Shown here one piece after another: positions 8,618-16,545 of a stretch of DNA of 64,000 nucleotides. The stretch is taken from contig NZ_CP136693.1 in assembly GCF_032922745.1 (NCBI RefSeq), positions 186,001 to 250,000 on the forward strand, in the 5' to 3' direction. Numbering within the stretch: position 1 is the first letter of the stretch; every line of letters begins with the position of its first letter. A model generated the notes under the pieces. That model saw nothing but the letters and a program-made list of their open reading frames with translations. It was not told where the DNA came from and did not search any database. The translations under genes were made by a program, and so were the position numbers. This DNA is from Marinobacter salarius (GTDB lineage: Bacteria > Pseudomonadota > Gammaproteobacteria > Pseudomonadales > Oleiphilaceae).

Positions 8618-10456
8618 ATGGCGCAGAAGACGCAACTGCAGCAGTTCTACATCCCAGAAGAGCAGTCGATCTATCTGCTCAGCCATGACGATGCCAAGAA
8701 GCTCAAGGACTGGGTGGCGCTCTGCGCCGCCCAGCTCCGCCAACTGGGTTACCAGGACATCGAACTGATCGGCAAAGGCGCCTACGGCTTCGTATTCGCC
8801 GGCCGCCTGCCACACCAGGACAGCTCCGGCCCCGAACACGTCTTCAAATTCACCCGCATCAACCTTCCCCAACACCTGCAGGACCGACTGGAGGATGAAG
8901 CCTATATCCTCGAGCAGGTCCGGCATCCGAGGGTGCCTCGCCTGGTTGCCTATCAACGGGCCCACAACCAACCCATCCTGGTGATGGAACGCGCGGCAGG
9001 CCTGAACCTGGAAGAGGTGTCCCTGCGGGAGGGCCGACTGAAGCCCCGGCTGGTCATGCGGATTGCCGACCAGATTGCGGATATCCTGCGCAACCTGCGC
9101 CGCGAGAATGGCCCCTCGGGGCGCCCCATCGTGCACGGTGACATCAAACCCTCGAACCTGGTGTTTGACGCCAGCACCGAGAACATTGCCCTGATCGACT
9201 GGGGCTCGTCGGTGTTCGCCCAGCTGGACGCTAACCAGCAGTTCCTCACCACCAACGTGATGGAATTGATGTCCGATAACCTGCAACAGACCAACGCCCG
9301 GCTGGGGGATGTCTACTTCATCGGTGAGGAACAACTGAACGGTGGGCTGTCTTCCCCTCGCTTTGATGAACAGGGCGCTGCGGGCACACTGTATGCGCTG
9401 GCATCCGGCCAGTCTTGCCGGTTCGGGCACCAGGCCATTCCCGCCGCGTCCCTAGGGCTGCCCATGGAATTCGCCCGCATGCTCGACGGCATGCTATCCC
9501 CGGACCCACAAATGCGCAGAAAAGCCGGTGACCACTACCTGAACGAAATGCCGCGAATGGCACGCACGGTGATGATCGACCTCAAGGAACCACCGCTGGC
9601 CCCCATGGTCCCGGTGTGGACCCGGCCCTCAGACCACGAAATCGACACCGTCGTCTACAGCTCCCGGAAATCTTTCCTCCGCCAGGAAGGCGCGCCGGAA
9701 ACCCTAAATGATGTGAACGATGTGCAGCTGGACCGCTACTATAAAAATTTCATGCAAGGCATGGGAGAAACCGAAAAAGCCTTCCTGGCCGCCGTCAGCC
9801 GGCTGGGGCGCTACCCTGTCGAAGGCGGCCTGGCCGTGCGCTGGGAAACCGATGGCGTGTATATCGACACCTCCCTGAACCTGCATGACCCGACACTGAA
9901 AACCGCGTTCATCCGCGCCGTCAACAACATGGTCTACCTGGCCCAGGCCATTTACCGCCAGGGAATTTTCAAGAGCTGCCTGTTCAACGCCCGTAACACC
10001 CTGCACATCGACCGTGCCGAACCCGACCAGCCTTTCACGCCCGAGCGCGGCATGCAGCTGAAATACGAAGTCAGCGCCGCGCCGGAAGTGGAAGACGAAT
10101 CCCGGGTGCACTCCTACTTTGAAGACGGCCCCGACCCGGAAGAATTCCTGGTACTACCGCAAACCATCATCACCGCGCTGGAATCTCTCAACGACATCCA
10201 TCACACCGGCATGATCATCTTCGAAGCCCTGCCCCGCCACCTCAAGATCCACAGCCACTACCGCCTGCTGGACCCGGACCGGGAGAGTGAATTCAGCCGC
10301 CTTCTGGGCGAGATACTGTCCGCTGTGAATCAAATCACTGGCTTGGGTGTCTCGGGCTTTATGAAAATGCCCTACAAGGACACCCGCTTCTTCCCTCATA
10401 TCGAACGTCTGCCGGAGCGTTACTACCCCAAAAATCCAAGGGCGAAGAGCGGTTAA
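8618..10456 (+). CDS. Ser/Thr-type protein kinase linked to the bkd operon
   Basis: A 612-residue protein with a eukaryotic-like kinase domain at about residues 45-320 and a C-terminal half of some 290 residues that I do not recognise. The glycine loop GKGAYGFVF (52-60), the ATP lysine Lys77 (VFKFTR), Glu94 and the catalytic loop HGDIKPSN (173-180, Asp175) are present. The usual DFG is DWG (194-196), as in some bacterial kinases. No membrane segment, PASTA or other sensor domain is seen. It starts 10 nt after bkdB with GGAGCATC as a weak ribosome site, so it is very likely co-transcribed with the branched-chain dehydrogenase. Control of that complex is an inference from position only. Confidence 0.85.
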   Translation: MAQKTQLQQFYIPEEQSIYLLSHDDAKKLKDWVALCAAQLRQLGYQDIELIGKGAYGFVFAGRLPHQDSSGPEHVFKFTRINLPQHLQDRLEDEAYILEQVRHPRVPRLVAYQRAHNQPILVMERAAGLNLEEVSLREGRLKPRLVMRIADQIADILRNLRRENGPSGRPIVHGDIKPSNLVFDASTENIALIDWGSSVFAQLDANQQFLTTNVMELMSDNLQQTNARLGDVYFIGEEQLNGGLSSPRFDEQGAAGTLYALASGQSCRFGHQAIPAASLGLPMEFARMLDGMLSPDPQMRRKAGDHYLNEMPRMARTVMIDLKEPPLAPMVPVWTRPSDHEIDTVVYSSRKSFLRQEGAPETLNDVNDVQLDRYYKNFMQGMGETEKAFLAAVSRLGRYPVEGGLAVRWETDGVYIDTSLNLHDPTLKTAFIRAVNNMVYLAQAIYRQGIFKSCLFNARNTLHIDRAEPDQPFTPERGMQLKYEVSAAPEVEDESRVHSYFEDGPDPEEFLVLPQTIITALESLNDIHHTGMIIFEALPRHLKIHSHYRLLDPDRESEFSRLLGEILSAVNQITGLGVSGFMKMPYKDTRFFPHIERLPERYYPKNPRAKSG

Positions 10457-10560
10457 TCGAAAGCTTGCCGCTGCATATATCAATACCAACAGGACTGGAC
10501 AGAGCCCCCCATCACACGTAAGATTGCGCACTCGAAATTGACGCCAAAGCGTTGGATTTC

Positions 10561-10574
10561 ATCCGCCCGTAGCT
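10561..10574 (+). repeat. 14-nt copy of the tRNA-Arg 5' end
   Basis: ATCCGCCCGTAGCT at 10561-10574 is identical to 10652-10665, the leading two bases plus first 12 bases of the tRNA-Arg gene 91 nt further on. After these 14 nt the copies diverge (TTTATGC against CAGCTGG). It may be a scar of tRNA duplication or of element integration. Confidence 0.6.
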
Positions 10575-10653
10575 TTTATGCTGGGAGCGAAGCGAGACAG
10601 TACAGCTGAGTCATGCGAAGCATGGCCTCTCAACCTCTCGAACAAAGTTTAAT

Positions 10654-10730
10654 CCGCCCGTAGCTCAGCTGGATAGAGCGTTGCCCTCCGGAGGCAAAGG
10701 TCTCAGGTTCGAATCCTGACGGGCGGGCCA
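10654..10730 (+). tRNA. tRNA-Arg (anticodon CCG), CCA encoded
   Basis: A full 77-nt cloverleaf can be drawn. The acceptor stem is CCGCCCG with CGGGCGG, with discriminator G and an encoded CCA end. The D arm is GCTCAGCTGGATAGAGC, the anticodon stem-loop is TTGCC-CTCCGGA-GGCAA with CCG at the middle of the loop, and the T arm is TCAGG-TTCGAAT-CCTGA. It resembles E. coli argX closely. It reads CGG arginine codons. It stands between the bkd cluster and the nucleobase island. Confidence 0.96.
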
Positions 10731-11163
10731 TTTTCATGAAAAATCAGTAAGTTACACCTCCCGCCTTTAATCATCTTCAAGATTCAAATTTACTCCCTTT
10801 CAAATTTCAACCTAGGCAATGACATTCATCCTGGTTCTGGTGTAATACCCCCAGAAACTGATTCTATGGCCAAATTGTGTCCATGGTGCATCCACTCAAT
10901 TGAAGAAGCTCCTTTCAGCAAGAAAACTCTGTGTAGTGGTCAACTAATTTCGGAAAGTATTTCAAGACTGTCCGCAACAGACGAAAAACTCTTATCAGTG
11001 GTGCAAATGTTTTGGGTGCTTGGTAGCGAACTGTTTGGTGCAAAAGAGCCCCTATGATGCCCTCGTGGATGACGGCCGAACTTTATTGAGTGACCACTCA
11101 ATAAAAGCTAAAGTACCGGGCAGTCATAAAAATCCAAGAATCACTGATCAGGAGTCAACAGCA
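10731..11163. other. 433-nt AT-rich gap with no convincing gene
   Basis: This stretch is clearly more AT-rich than its surroundings. A 63-codon reading frame (10866-11057) lacks a ribosome site and resembles nothing I know. The one clear signal is a long palindrome at 11082-11105, listed separately. Confidence 0.6.
11082..11105. promoter_or_regulatory. Perfect 11-bp palindrome upstream of a DsbA-fold isomerase gene
   Basis: Arms TTTATTGAGTG (11082-11092) and CACTCAATAAA (11095-11105) are exact inverse complements with a 2-nt centre (AC). The length and the TGAGTG-NN-CACTCA core are typical of an operator for a dimeric TetR/AcrR-type repressor. It lies 58 nt before the start codon at 11164. 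It is not the RutR-type motif found elsewhere in the window. Confidence 0.65.
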
Positions 11164-11766
11164 ATGAGCCCCACCATTGATTATTACTTCAGCTGCCTTT
11201 CACCGTTTACCTACCTGGGACATAAGGCTTTCCTTGAAACCGCAGAACAGGCGAAAGCCAGCATCAACTTCAAGCCAATAAGGCTGCCAAAGGTGTTCGC
11301 CAACTCGGGCGCGAAACCGCTACCCGAACGCCCGGCATGCCGCCAAGAGTACCGCCTGCTTGAAATCCAACGATGGGCAAAAAAACGCGGCTTGTCCGTC
11401 AACCTCAAACCAGCGTATTTTCCCGCAGACCCGAGTCTGGCTGACGGTTGTGTCATTGCCCTCCAAGCGACAGGCCAGAATCCTGGAAATTTTGTGCAGA
11501 GAGTGCTGGCAGCCTGTTGGGCAGAGGAGAAGAACATCGCGGATGAAGCGGTAATTCGTGACATCCTGAACACCCTTGAACTGGATGCAGAAGGCCTGCT
11601 TGAAGCGGCCCGGTCATCAGACGTTACTGAACAGTACGACCGTCATACCGACGAAGCGATTGGCGATGGGATTCTCGGAGCTCCGGCCTATGTGTTGGAT
11701 GGCGAACAGTTCTGGGGCCAGGATCGAGTTGAACTATTGTCCGAAACCATGGCTTCAAAAGCCTAA
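11164..11766 (+). CDS. 2-hydroxychromene-2-carboxylate isomerase-like DsbA-fold protein
   Basis: A 200-residue cytoplasmic protein of the DsbA/GST-kappa superfamily. It opens PTIDYYFSCLSPFTYLGHKAF, where Ser and Pro take the place of a CxxC redox pair, as in 2-hydroxychromene-2-carboxylate isomerases. The C-terminal part (GILGAPAYVLDGEQFWGQDR) carries the conserved cis-proline region and the family ending. In characterised members the enzyme uses glutathione to isomerise a naphthalene breakdown product, but many members have unknown substrates. The start follows CAGGAG. It stands alone between the tRNA and the island, behind a strong palindrome. Confidence 0.82.
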   Translation: MSPTIDYYFSCLSPFTYLGHKAFLETAEQAKASINFKPIRLPKVFANSGAKPLPERPACRQEYRLLEIQRWAKKRGLSVNLKPAYFPADPSLADGCVIALQATGQNPGNFVQRVLAACWAEEKNIADEAVIRDILNTLELDAEGLLEAARSSDVTEQYDRHTDEAIGDGILGAPAYVLDGEQFWGQDRVELLSETMASKA

Positions 11767-11788
11767 TTGCGCGACCGCCTATTACCAT

Positions 11789-11831
11789 CCTCTGGCGGGC
11801 CGGAGCCAATAACGACGTTCCGCGCCAGAGG
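11789..11831. repeat. 9-bp inverted repeat
   Basis: CCTCTGGCG (11789-11797) and CGCCAGAGG (11823-11831) can form a stem with a 25-nt loop just after the isomerase gene. There is no T-run directly behind it, so its role is unclear; RNA 3'-end stabilisation is possible. Confidence 0.45.
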
Positions 11832-11884
11832 TATCCAACGACGATCGCGACAAAATTTCCGAACGTCGGGATTGGGTCGATCGG

Positions 11885-11921
11885 CCCCTCAGCGACGCTG
11901 GGGGGGTACCCAGACTTTTTT
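11885..11921 (+). terminator. Candidate terminator between convergent genes
   Basis: Two overlapping hairpins are possible: CCCCTCAGC with GCTGGGGGG, or CTGGG with CCCAG. The second is followed two bases later by six T residues (11916-11921). It would stop rightward transcription of the isomerase gene; the T-run overlaps the stop codon of the convergent exporter gene. Confidence 0.5.
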
Positions 11922-12885
11922 AATTAATTCCATTCTGATAAGCAATATTCCGCGCGCGCTGAGCCTGTCGTCGATCCGCTAGCCCGACCACCAGAATTCC
12001 CAGACCAACCAAGCAGAACCCGAAAATATCCGAGCCGCTCGGCTGTTCATTCAGAACAACGGCAGATGAGAGCAGCCCAACCGCTGGAACCGCGGCGGAA
12101 CTCAGCGACATGGTCACTGCGGGTAAAGACCGGATGGCACCGACCTGAGCTGCAACGCAAAGGCCCGATGCAATGGCGCCGCTGAAGAAGATGTTCACCA
12201 GAAAAGCTGGCTCCCATCGGATGGTAGCAAGGTCTTCCACGAAAAGGGCCAAGGGTACCAATAGCAGCAATGACGAAAGCAGTTGCCAGGGTATCAGCGA
12301 CAGCACATCCCCGCGCCACTGATGCCGACGGACATGAATCAGTCCTGCCGTCCAGACAATCGTCGCCAGAACGATCAATCCGCCCCCGGTCACCATCCCT
12401 TCAGCGTGCCAGTCGACGGTCAGTGGATTAAATATAGCCAGCAGTCCAGCGAGTCCAAATCCGGCACCCAATGCCCTGAACAAGGTTAAGCGCTCGCCGA
12501 GGAACAAGGCGGCTGCCGGCACCACCCAGATTGGTGAAGTATAGGCCAGAATCGCCGCCCGACCGGCGGGCATATACTGCATGCCAAAGGTCACCAAGGT
12601 GATAAACCCCATGTTCTGAAGAATGCCCACGGAGAAAACCACCGGTATGTCCGCCCGGTGCGGCATCCGGAGAATGCCCATCATTCGCGCAATCAAGAAC
12701 ATGGTGAGGGTCCCGAGGACCATCCTCAAGGTCGTGTACAACAGCGGCGGGCTGTAGGCCAGGCCTATCTTCATGATGGGGAAATTAATCCCCCAGGCCA
12801 GTGCGGTAAAGGCCACCAGCAGGTACCCGTTGCGCCAAGCATAGCCGGCACCCGATGCAGGCATTACCGAAGTAGACCGCGACAT
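11920..12885 (-). CDS. EamA/DMT-family transporter
   Basis: A 321-residue inner-membrane protein with ten predicted helices in two EamA repeats. The first helix reads GYLLVAFTALAWGINFP, a standard DMT opening. The second repeat starts near ATIVWTAGLIHVRRH. DMT carriers export or import small metabolites, often amino acids or purines (for example E. coli YdhC/RhtA-like roles). It is the last gene of the leftward operon 15623-11920 and starts 2 nt after the permease stop, so it probably moves a metabolite of the compound taken up by the ABC importer. Confidence 0.85.
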   Translation of the reverse strand: MSRSTSVMPASGAGYAWRNGYLLVAFTALAWGINFPIMKIGLAYSPPLLYTTLRMVLGTLTMFLIARMMGILRMPHRADIPVVFSVGILQNMGFITLVTFGMQYMPAGRAAILAYTSPIWVVPAAALFLGERLTLFRALGAGFGLAGLLAIFNPLTVDWHAEGMVTGGGLIVLATIVWTAGLIHVRRHQWRGDVLSLIPWQLLSSLLLLVPLALFVEDLATIRWEPAFLVNIFFSGAIASGLCVAAQVGAIRSLPAVTMSLSSAAVPAVGLLSSAVVLNEQPSGSDIFGFCLVGLGILVVGLADRRQAQRARNIAYQNGIN

Positions 12886-12887
12886 GG

Positions 12888-13691
12888 TCAGTGCTCGACC
12901 TTCAATGCACTCTCATGCCAGTTACGCAGTGCCCGGTCGGACATCCAGACCATCAGTGCGAACAACAGGATTCCCGTTACGGTGATCAGAATCAGCGCCG
13001 CAAACATTTTGGGAATCTGCAGATTGTAGCCGGATTGCAGGATCATGTAGGCCAGGCCGGCCTTGGCTCCCCCGGTACCAGCAACGAACTCGGCCACCAC
13101 CGCACCGATCAAAGCCAGCCCGGAACTGATGCGCAAGCCTCCGAAGAAGTAAGGCAGGGCGCTCGGAACACGTAAACGCACCAATTCCTGCCAGCGGCTG
13201 GTGCGATACATCCGGAACATGCTCAACAGGTTCGGATCGACACTTCGCAGCCCCAGTGTGGTGTTGGAGATAATCGGGAAAATAGCTACGATCACCGCAC
13301 AGATGGTCAGAGCCCACGTGGTGTCGTTTACCCAGATGATGATCAATGGCGCAATGGCCACAATCGGTGTTACCTGCATCAGCACCGCATAGGGGAACAG
13401 ACTGATCTCAATCCACTTGCTCTGCACGAACAGCAACGAGGCCGCCACTCCCAGAACCACCGAAATAGCAAAGGCCAGGAAGGTTACCTTGAGGGTCATC
13501 ATCAAGGCATTAAACAGCGAATTGAAATCAGACACCAGCGACTGCCCGATATCCACGGGGCTGGGCACAATGTATTTCGGTACTTCAAACGCCACCACCG
13601 TCAATTGCCACATCAGAAGCACCAAGACTCCCACAAGCAAAGGGGCAGCGACCTGAACAAAGCGCTCGTTCTGGATCAATGGTGTTTTCAT
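12888..13691 (-). CDS. NMT1/Ssu/Tau-type ABC transporter permease
   Basis: A 267-residue permease with about six helices and the inner-membrane component motif around residues 165-190 (RMYRTSRWQELVRLRVPSA). The family serves nitrate, sulfonates, taurine, and the thiamine precursor hydroxymethylpyrimidine (ThiX). The ATG overlaps the TGA of the ATPase gene. With an NMT1/THI5-like binding protein, a pyrimidine-type ring is the most likely cargo, which fits the nearby rut genes; this is inference. Confidence 0.85.
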   Translation of the reverse strand: MKTPLIQNERFVQVAAPLLVGVLVLLMWQLTVVAFEVPKYIVPSPVDIGQSLVSDFNSLFNALMMTLKVTFLAFAISVVLGVAASLLFVQSKWIEISLFPYAVLMQVTPIVAIAPLIIIWVNDTTWALTICAVIVAIFPIISNTTLGLRSVDPNLLSMFRMYRTSRWQELVRLRVPSALPYFFGGLRISSGLALIGAVVAEFVAGTGGAKAGLAYMILQSGYNLQIPKMFAALILITVTGILLFALMVWMSDRALRNWHESALKVEH

Positions 13692-14566
13692 GAATCACTC
13701 CCCTCTTTGCTTTCTCCCATGGCACTGGCTCGCTCAAGAGCCATCGACACCTGCCGACAATATCCGGCAAATTCGGTGGATACCCGGAAATCAGGGGAAC
13801 GGGGATAGGGTTCTTTGATTTCGATGTCATCCACGATCCGTCCGGGGCGAGCCGCCATGACAACCACCCGACTGGACAGATAGACCGCCTCGTAAACACT
13901 GTGAGTCACGAAGACAATGGTCCAGCCCTTTTCTCGCCAGAGCTTCAGAACATCGTCATTCAGCTTGTTGCGGGTCATCTCGTCGAGGGCTCCGAAAGGT
14001 TCATCCATCAACAACAGGTTAGGTTCGGTTACCATGGCCCGGGCGATGGACGCTCGCATTTGCATGCCGCCGGAAAGCTCTCTCGGGAAGCTCTCATCAA
14101 ACCCCGTCAGGCCCACCATATCGAGGGCGTCATCAATCTTTTTCTCGACTTCCGGTGCATTACCAGCGTGGTCCAGATCCAGCGGGAGACGAATATTTTT
14201 ACGTACCCGAGCCCAGGGCATCAGCGTGGCATTCTGAAACACGAAGGCCAGCTTCCGGCCCTTGCTGCCAACCACTCCGTAATCCTGCTCCCACCATTTG
14301 ACCGTACCGGTGGTCACTTCACCCAGGCCCGCCATAATCCGGAGTAAGGTACTCTTGCCGCACCCGGAAGGCCCCAGGAGGCTGACGAACTCCCCCTGTT
14401 TTATAGTCAGATCGGCTCCTTTCAGAGCGACCGTGCCATTGCTGTAGATTTTGTTAACCCCGTCCACCTGCAGGACCGGTCTGCCCGGGGCGAGCGCCTC
14501 TGGCGCTGGAGCCATAACATTCGGCTCCCGGGCCGGATTCAGGGGTGTTACTTTGTCCGCTGTCAT
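13688..14566 (-). CDS. NMT1/Ssu/Tau-type ABC transporter ATPase
   Basis: About 292 residues. Walker A is GPSGCGKST, the signature LSGGMQMRASIARAM, and Walker B LLLMDEPFGALD, followed by the switch histidine in VTHSVYEA. An extra 40-residue Pro/Ala-rich N-terminus precedes the ATPase domain. The start at 14566 follows a GGAGA site 9 nt upstream; the upstream ATG at 14599 has no ribosome site. It sits between the binding protein and permease genes and overlaps the latter. Confidence 0.88.
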   Translation of the reverse strand: MTADKVTPLNPAREPNVMAPAPEALAPGRPVLQVDGVNKIYSNGTVALKGADLTIKQGEFVSLLGPSGCGKSTLLRIMAGLGEVTTGTVKWWEQDYGVVGSKGRKLAFVFQNATLMPWARVRKNIRLPLDLDHAGNAPEVEKKIDDALDMVGLTGFDESFPRELSGGMQMRASIARAMVTEPNLLLMDEPFGALDEMTRNKLNDDVLKLWREKGWTIVFVTHSVYEAVYLSSRVVVMAARPGRIVDDIEIKEPYPRSPDFRVSTEFAGYCRQVSMALERASAMGESKEGSDS

Positions 14567-14627
14567 AATGATATCTCCAGGGCCGATCAATGGCGTCACC
14601 GACCGGCATCAGGATAGGGTTCGATGC

Positions 14628-15623
14628 TTACGGCAGCACCGGCTCTTCGGGCAGAAATTCCAGGGTGAAAACCTTGCTGAGATCAAGATCTGCCGACGCA
14701 AGGCCTGCGCCAACCATGAAATCCTTGATCTTCGTCCAACGTTCTTCGGTCATCACTCCAATTCCCTGGGTTCCCGCGTCGCCGCCAGTCACCAGTTCGT
14801 AGTCCTTGATCTTTTCGATGCCATAGGCAATTTGCTCAGGCGTCATCTCAGGGTTTTCCTGCATGATGAGCTTGTTCCCGGGCTCCGGGTTCTCCAGGTA
14901 GCTTTGCCAGCCTTCCATGCTTGCCTGCACAAACCGTTTGACCACGTCTGGCCGCTCTTCAATCATGTCGGTTGTGGTTTCGATGGTGGTGGCGTACGGA
15001 GGGTAACCGTAGTCCGACAACAGGAAGACGTTCGGCTCAATTCCCCCTTTCTGGATTGCAAAAGGCTCCGACGAGAGGTAGCCCTGCTGAACAATGCTTT
15101 CATCGGTCAGAAATGGCGCAACACTGAAGGTATAGGCGTGCACAACATCGTCTTCGAACCCGTACTCTGCCTTCAGCCATGGCCAAAAGGTGGAATGGGC
15201 ATGGGTTGCCAGATAAATGGGCAGGCCCTCTTCCTTGATCTGCTCAATGGATTCAACGTGGGGATGCGCAACCAATGACTGAGGATCTCCCTGCATGGAG
15301 GCAGCCACGGTCATAACGGGCAAGCCCTTCTCGACCGCGTTAATGTTGCCAATGGGATAGCCCATGAGCAGGTCATAGCGCCCAGTTACCAACAACTGGG
15401 TTCCGTTTACCTGCGGGCCACCCATTCTGATTTCTACATCCAGCCCGTGCCCCTCGTAAAGGCCTGTTGCCAGTGCTTGATAAAAGCCACCATGCTCAGC
15501 TTGGGCATACCAGTTGGTTCCAAATACGACCTTATCCAACTCGTCCGCATTTACCGGCGAAAAAGCGACCAGGCCGGCCATCATGATCGAACCACCCAGA
15601 ACGGTGCTTAGCTTCATCTTCAT
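14628..15623 (-). CDS. NMT1/THI5-like ABC transporter substrate-binding protein
   Basis: A 331-residue periplasmic binding protein with signal peptide (about residues 1-26, ending VNA). The mature part contains NWYAQAEHGGFYQALATGLY and VEIRMGGPQVNGTQLL, typical of NMT1/THI5-like proteins that bind hydroxymethylpyrimidine and related rings. It is clearly paralogous to the protein at 21829-22815, which shares WYAQAEHGGFY and MGGPQVN. It heads the operon 15623-11920 behind a sigma-54 promoter and RutR-type operator. The start follows AGGAGA. Confidence 0.85.
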   Translation of the reverse strand: MKMKLSTVLGGSIMMAGLVAFSPVNADELDKVVFGTNWYAQAEHGGFYQALATGLYEGHGLDVEIRMGGPQVNGTQLLVTGRYDLLMGYPIGNINAVEKGLPVMTVAASMQGDPQSLVAHPHVESIEQIKEEGLPIYLATHAHSTFWPWLKAEYGFEDDVVHAYTFSVAPFLTDESIVQQGYLSSEPFAIQKGGIEPNVFLLSDYGYPPYATTIETTTDMIEERPDVVKRFVQASMEGWQSYLENPEPGNKLIMQENPEMTPEQIAYGIEKIKDYELVTGGDAGTQGIGVMTEERWTKIKDFMVGAGLASADLDLSKVFTLEFLPEEPVLP

Positions 15624-15662
15624 GGATACTCTCCTAGACCAGGCGGTTTACGCCTCTTTTAA

Positions 15663-15678
15663 TTGACCAATTGCTCAG
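15663..15678. promoter_or_regulatory. RutR-type operator at the start of the 15623-11920 operon
   Basis: TTGACCAATTGCTCAG fits TTGACCA-NN-TGGTCAG with one mismatch in the right arm. It overlaps the start site (about 15677) predicted from the -24/-12 promoter just upstream, so a bound repressor would block initiation. Confidence 0.75.
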
Positions 15679-15688
15679 GTTTTATAAG

Positions 15689-15702
15689 GCAACCTTCATG
15701 CC
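15689..15702 (-). promoter_or_regulatory. Sigma-54 (-24/-12) promoter
   Basis: Read leftwards the sequence is TGGCATGAAGGTTGCC: GG at 15702-15701, ten bases, GC at 15690-15689. It fits TGGCACG-N4-TTGCA. A GCACCA half-site (15767-15772), which may be one half of an NtrC site, lies about 90 nt upstream of the predicted start. Confidence 0.72.
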
Positions 15703-15816
15703 ATATAAGAAATAAGTTTTTATTATTTAATATCATTAGCTTAAAAAATATAGAACACAGAAAAACGCACCAGTTTTAAACAAACTCTGGCCAACTGCTC
15801 TACTTTTGAACAAGCC

Positions 15817-15840
15817 AAAAAAAACCGCCCGAAGGCGGCA
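15817..15840 (-). terminator. Rho-independent terminator of the 19637-15881 operon
   Basis: Read leftwards: GCCGCC-TTCG-GGCGG followed by eight T residues. The stem is CCGCC (15825-15829) with GGCGG (15834-15838). It lies about 40 nt after the WrbA-like gene stop. Confidence 0.85.
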
Positions 15841-15880
15841 AAAGGACTACACAACGTCACGCTTACACCATTCCCTCGAC

Positions 15881-16534
15881 CTAGGTGGCGTATGCCGCAA
15901 GTTCAACCGACGATGGCTCGAGTGTTACCCAGCCTGACAGTCTCGCCACCCTTGCCCCCAATGCACGGGCAATGGCAAGTTCGTTCTCGTCAACTCCCCT
16001 GTTTCCATCGAATCCAGTAACCGTTGTCGCCCCATAGGGCGAACCTCCTTTTTCAGTCCGCACCAACTCCGGAACACTGTGGGGAACACCGGCCAACACC
16101 ATCCCATGCTGCATGAAGGGCAATAAAAGAGAGAGCAACGTCATCTCGTTTCCAGAATGCATACCTCCCGTGGAGGTAAACGCAGCCCCCACTTTGCCGA
16201 TCAAGGCACCTTGCCGCCAAAGAGGTGCCACTTCATCGATAAACGCCCTAAGCGGTGTACTCATCAACCCATATCGGGTGGGAGACCCCCAGACAATTCC
16301 TTTTGCCCAGTCAAGATCATCGGCAGTGGCTCTGGGTAGCGCACGGAATTCTGCCTGGGCCGCAATAAAATCAGCCCGTTCCGAGTCCACACTGAATTCG
16401 GGCTCATCTATGGCCACTCGGCAAAGACGAACTTCCGCACCTTCCGACAATGCGCCTGACGCCACTGCTCGGGCGAGCGCCAGTGTGCTGCCGTATCGGG
16501 AATCAACAACCACGGTGACACGGCTTGCTGTCAT
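15881..16534 (-). CDS. WrbA-like flavodoxin-fold NAD(P)H:quinone oxidoreductase
   Basis: About 217 residues. The flavin phosphate loop is SRYGSTLALAR near residue 12, and the family segments WGSPTRYG, FTSTGGMHSGNE and GSPYGATTVTG are present. The enzyme would use FMN and NAD(P)H to reduce quinones or flavin-type partners by two electrons. The start at 16534 follows a strong GGAGG; longer readings begin inside the deaminase gene. It is the last gene of the 19637-15881 operon, with an ABC importer and a deaminase, so it may support an oxidative step, but its partner is unknown. Confidence 0.82.
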   Translation of the reverse strand: MTASRVTVVVDSRYGSTLALARAVASGALSEGAEVRLCRVAIDEPEFSVDSERADFIAAQAEFRALPRATADDLDWAKGIVWGSPTRYGLMSTPLRAFIDEVAPLWRQGALIGKVGAAFTSTGGMHSGNEMTLLSLLLPFMQHGMVLAGVPHSVPELVRTEKGGSPYGATTVTGFDGNRGVDENELAIARALGARVARLSGWVTLEPSSVELAAYAT

Positions 16535-16545
16535 GACGCCCTCCT

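Noticed and set aside
8066..9430. 454-codon leftward frame across bkdB and the kinase gene
   Set aside because: It lies opposite two well supported genes and its protein is rich in His, Gln and Val in the way of antisense frames.
10613..10627. CATGC-GAA-GCATG repeat near the tRNA as a mobile-element end
   Set aside because: A 5-bp arm is expected by chance in such sequence, and no transposase gene or matching end is near.
10866..11057. 63-codon frame in the AT-rich gap after the tRNA
   Set aside because: No ribosome site, no recognisable domain and no operon context; it also overlaps a frame into the isomerase gene. Judged chance.
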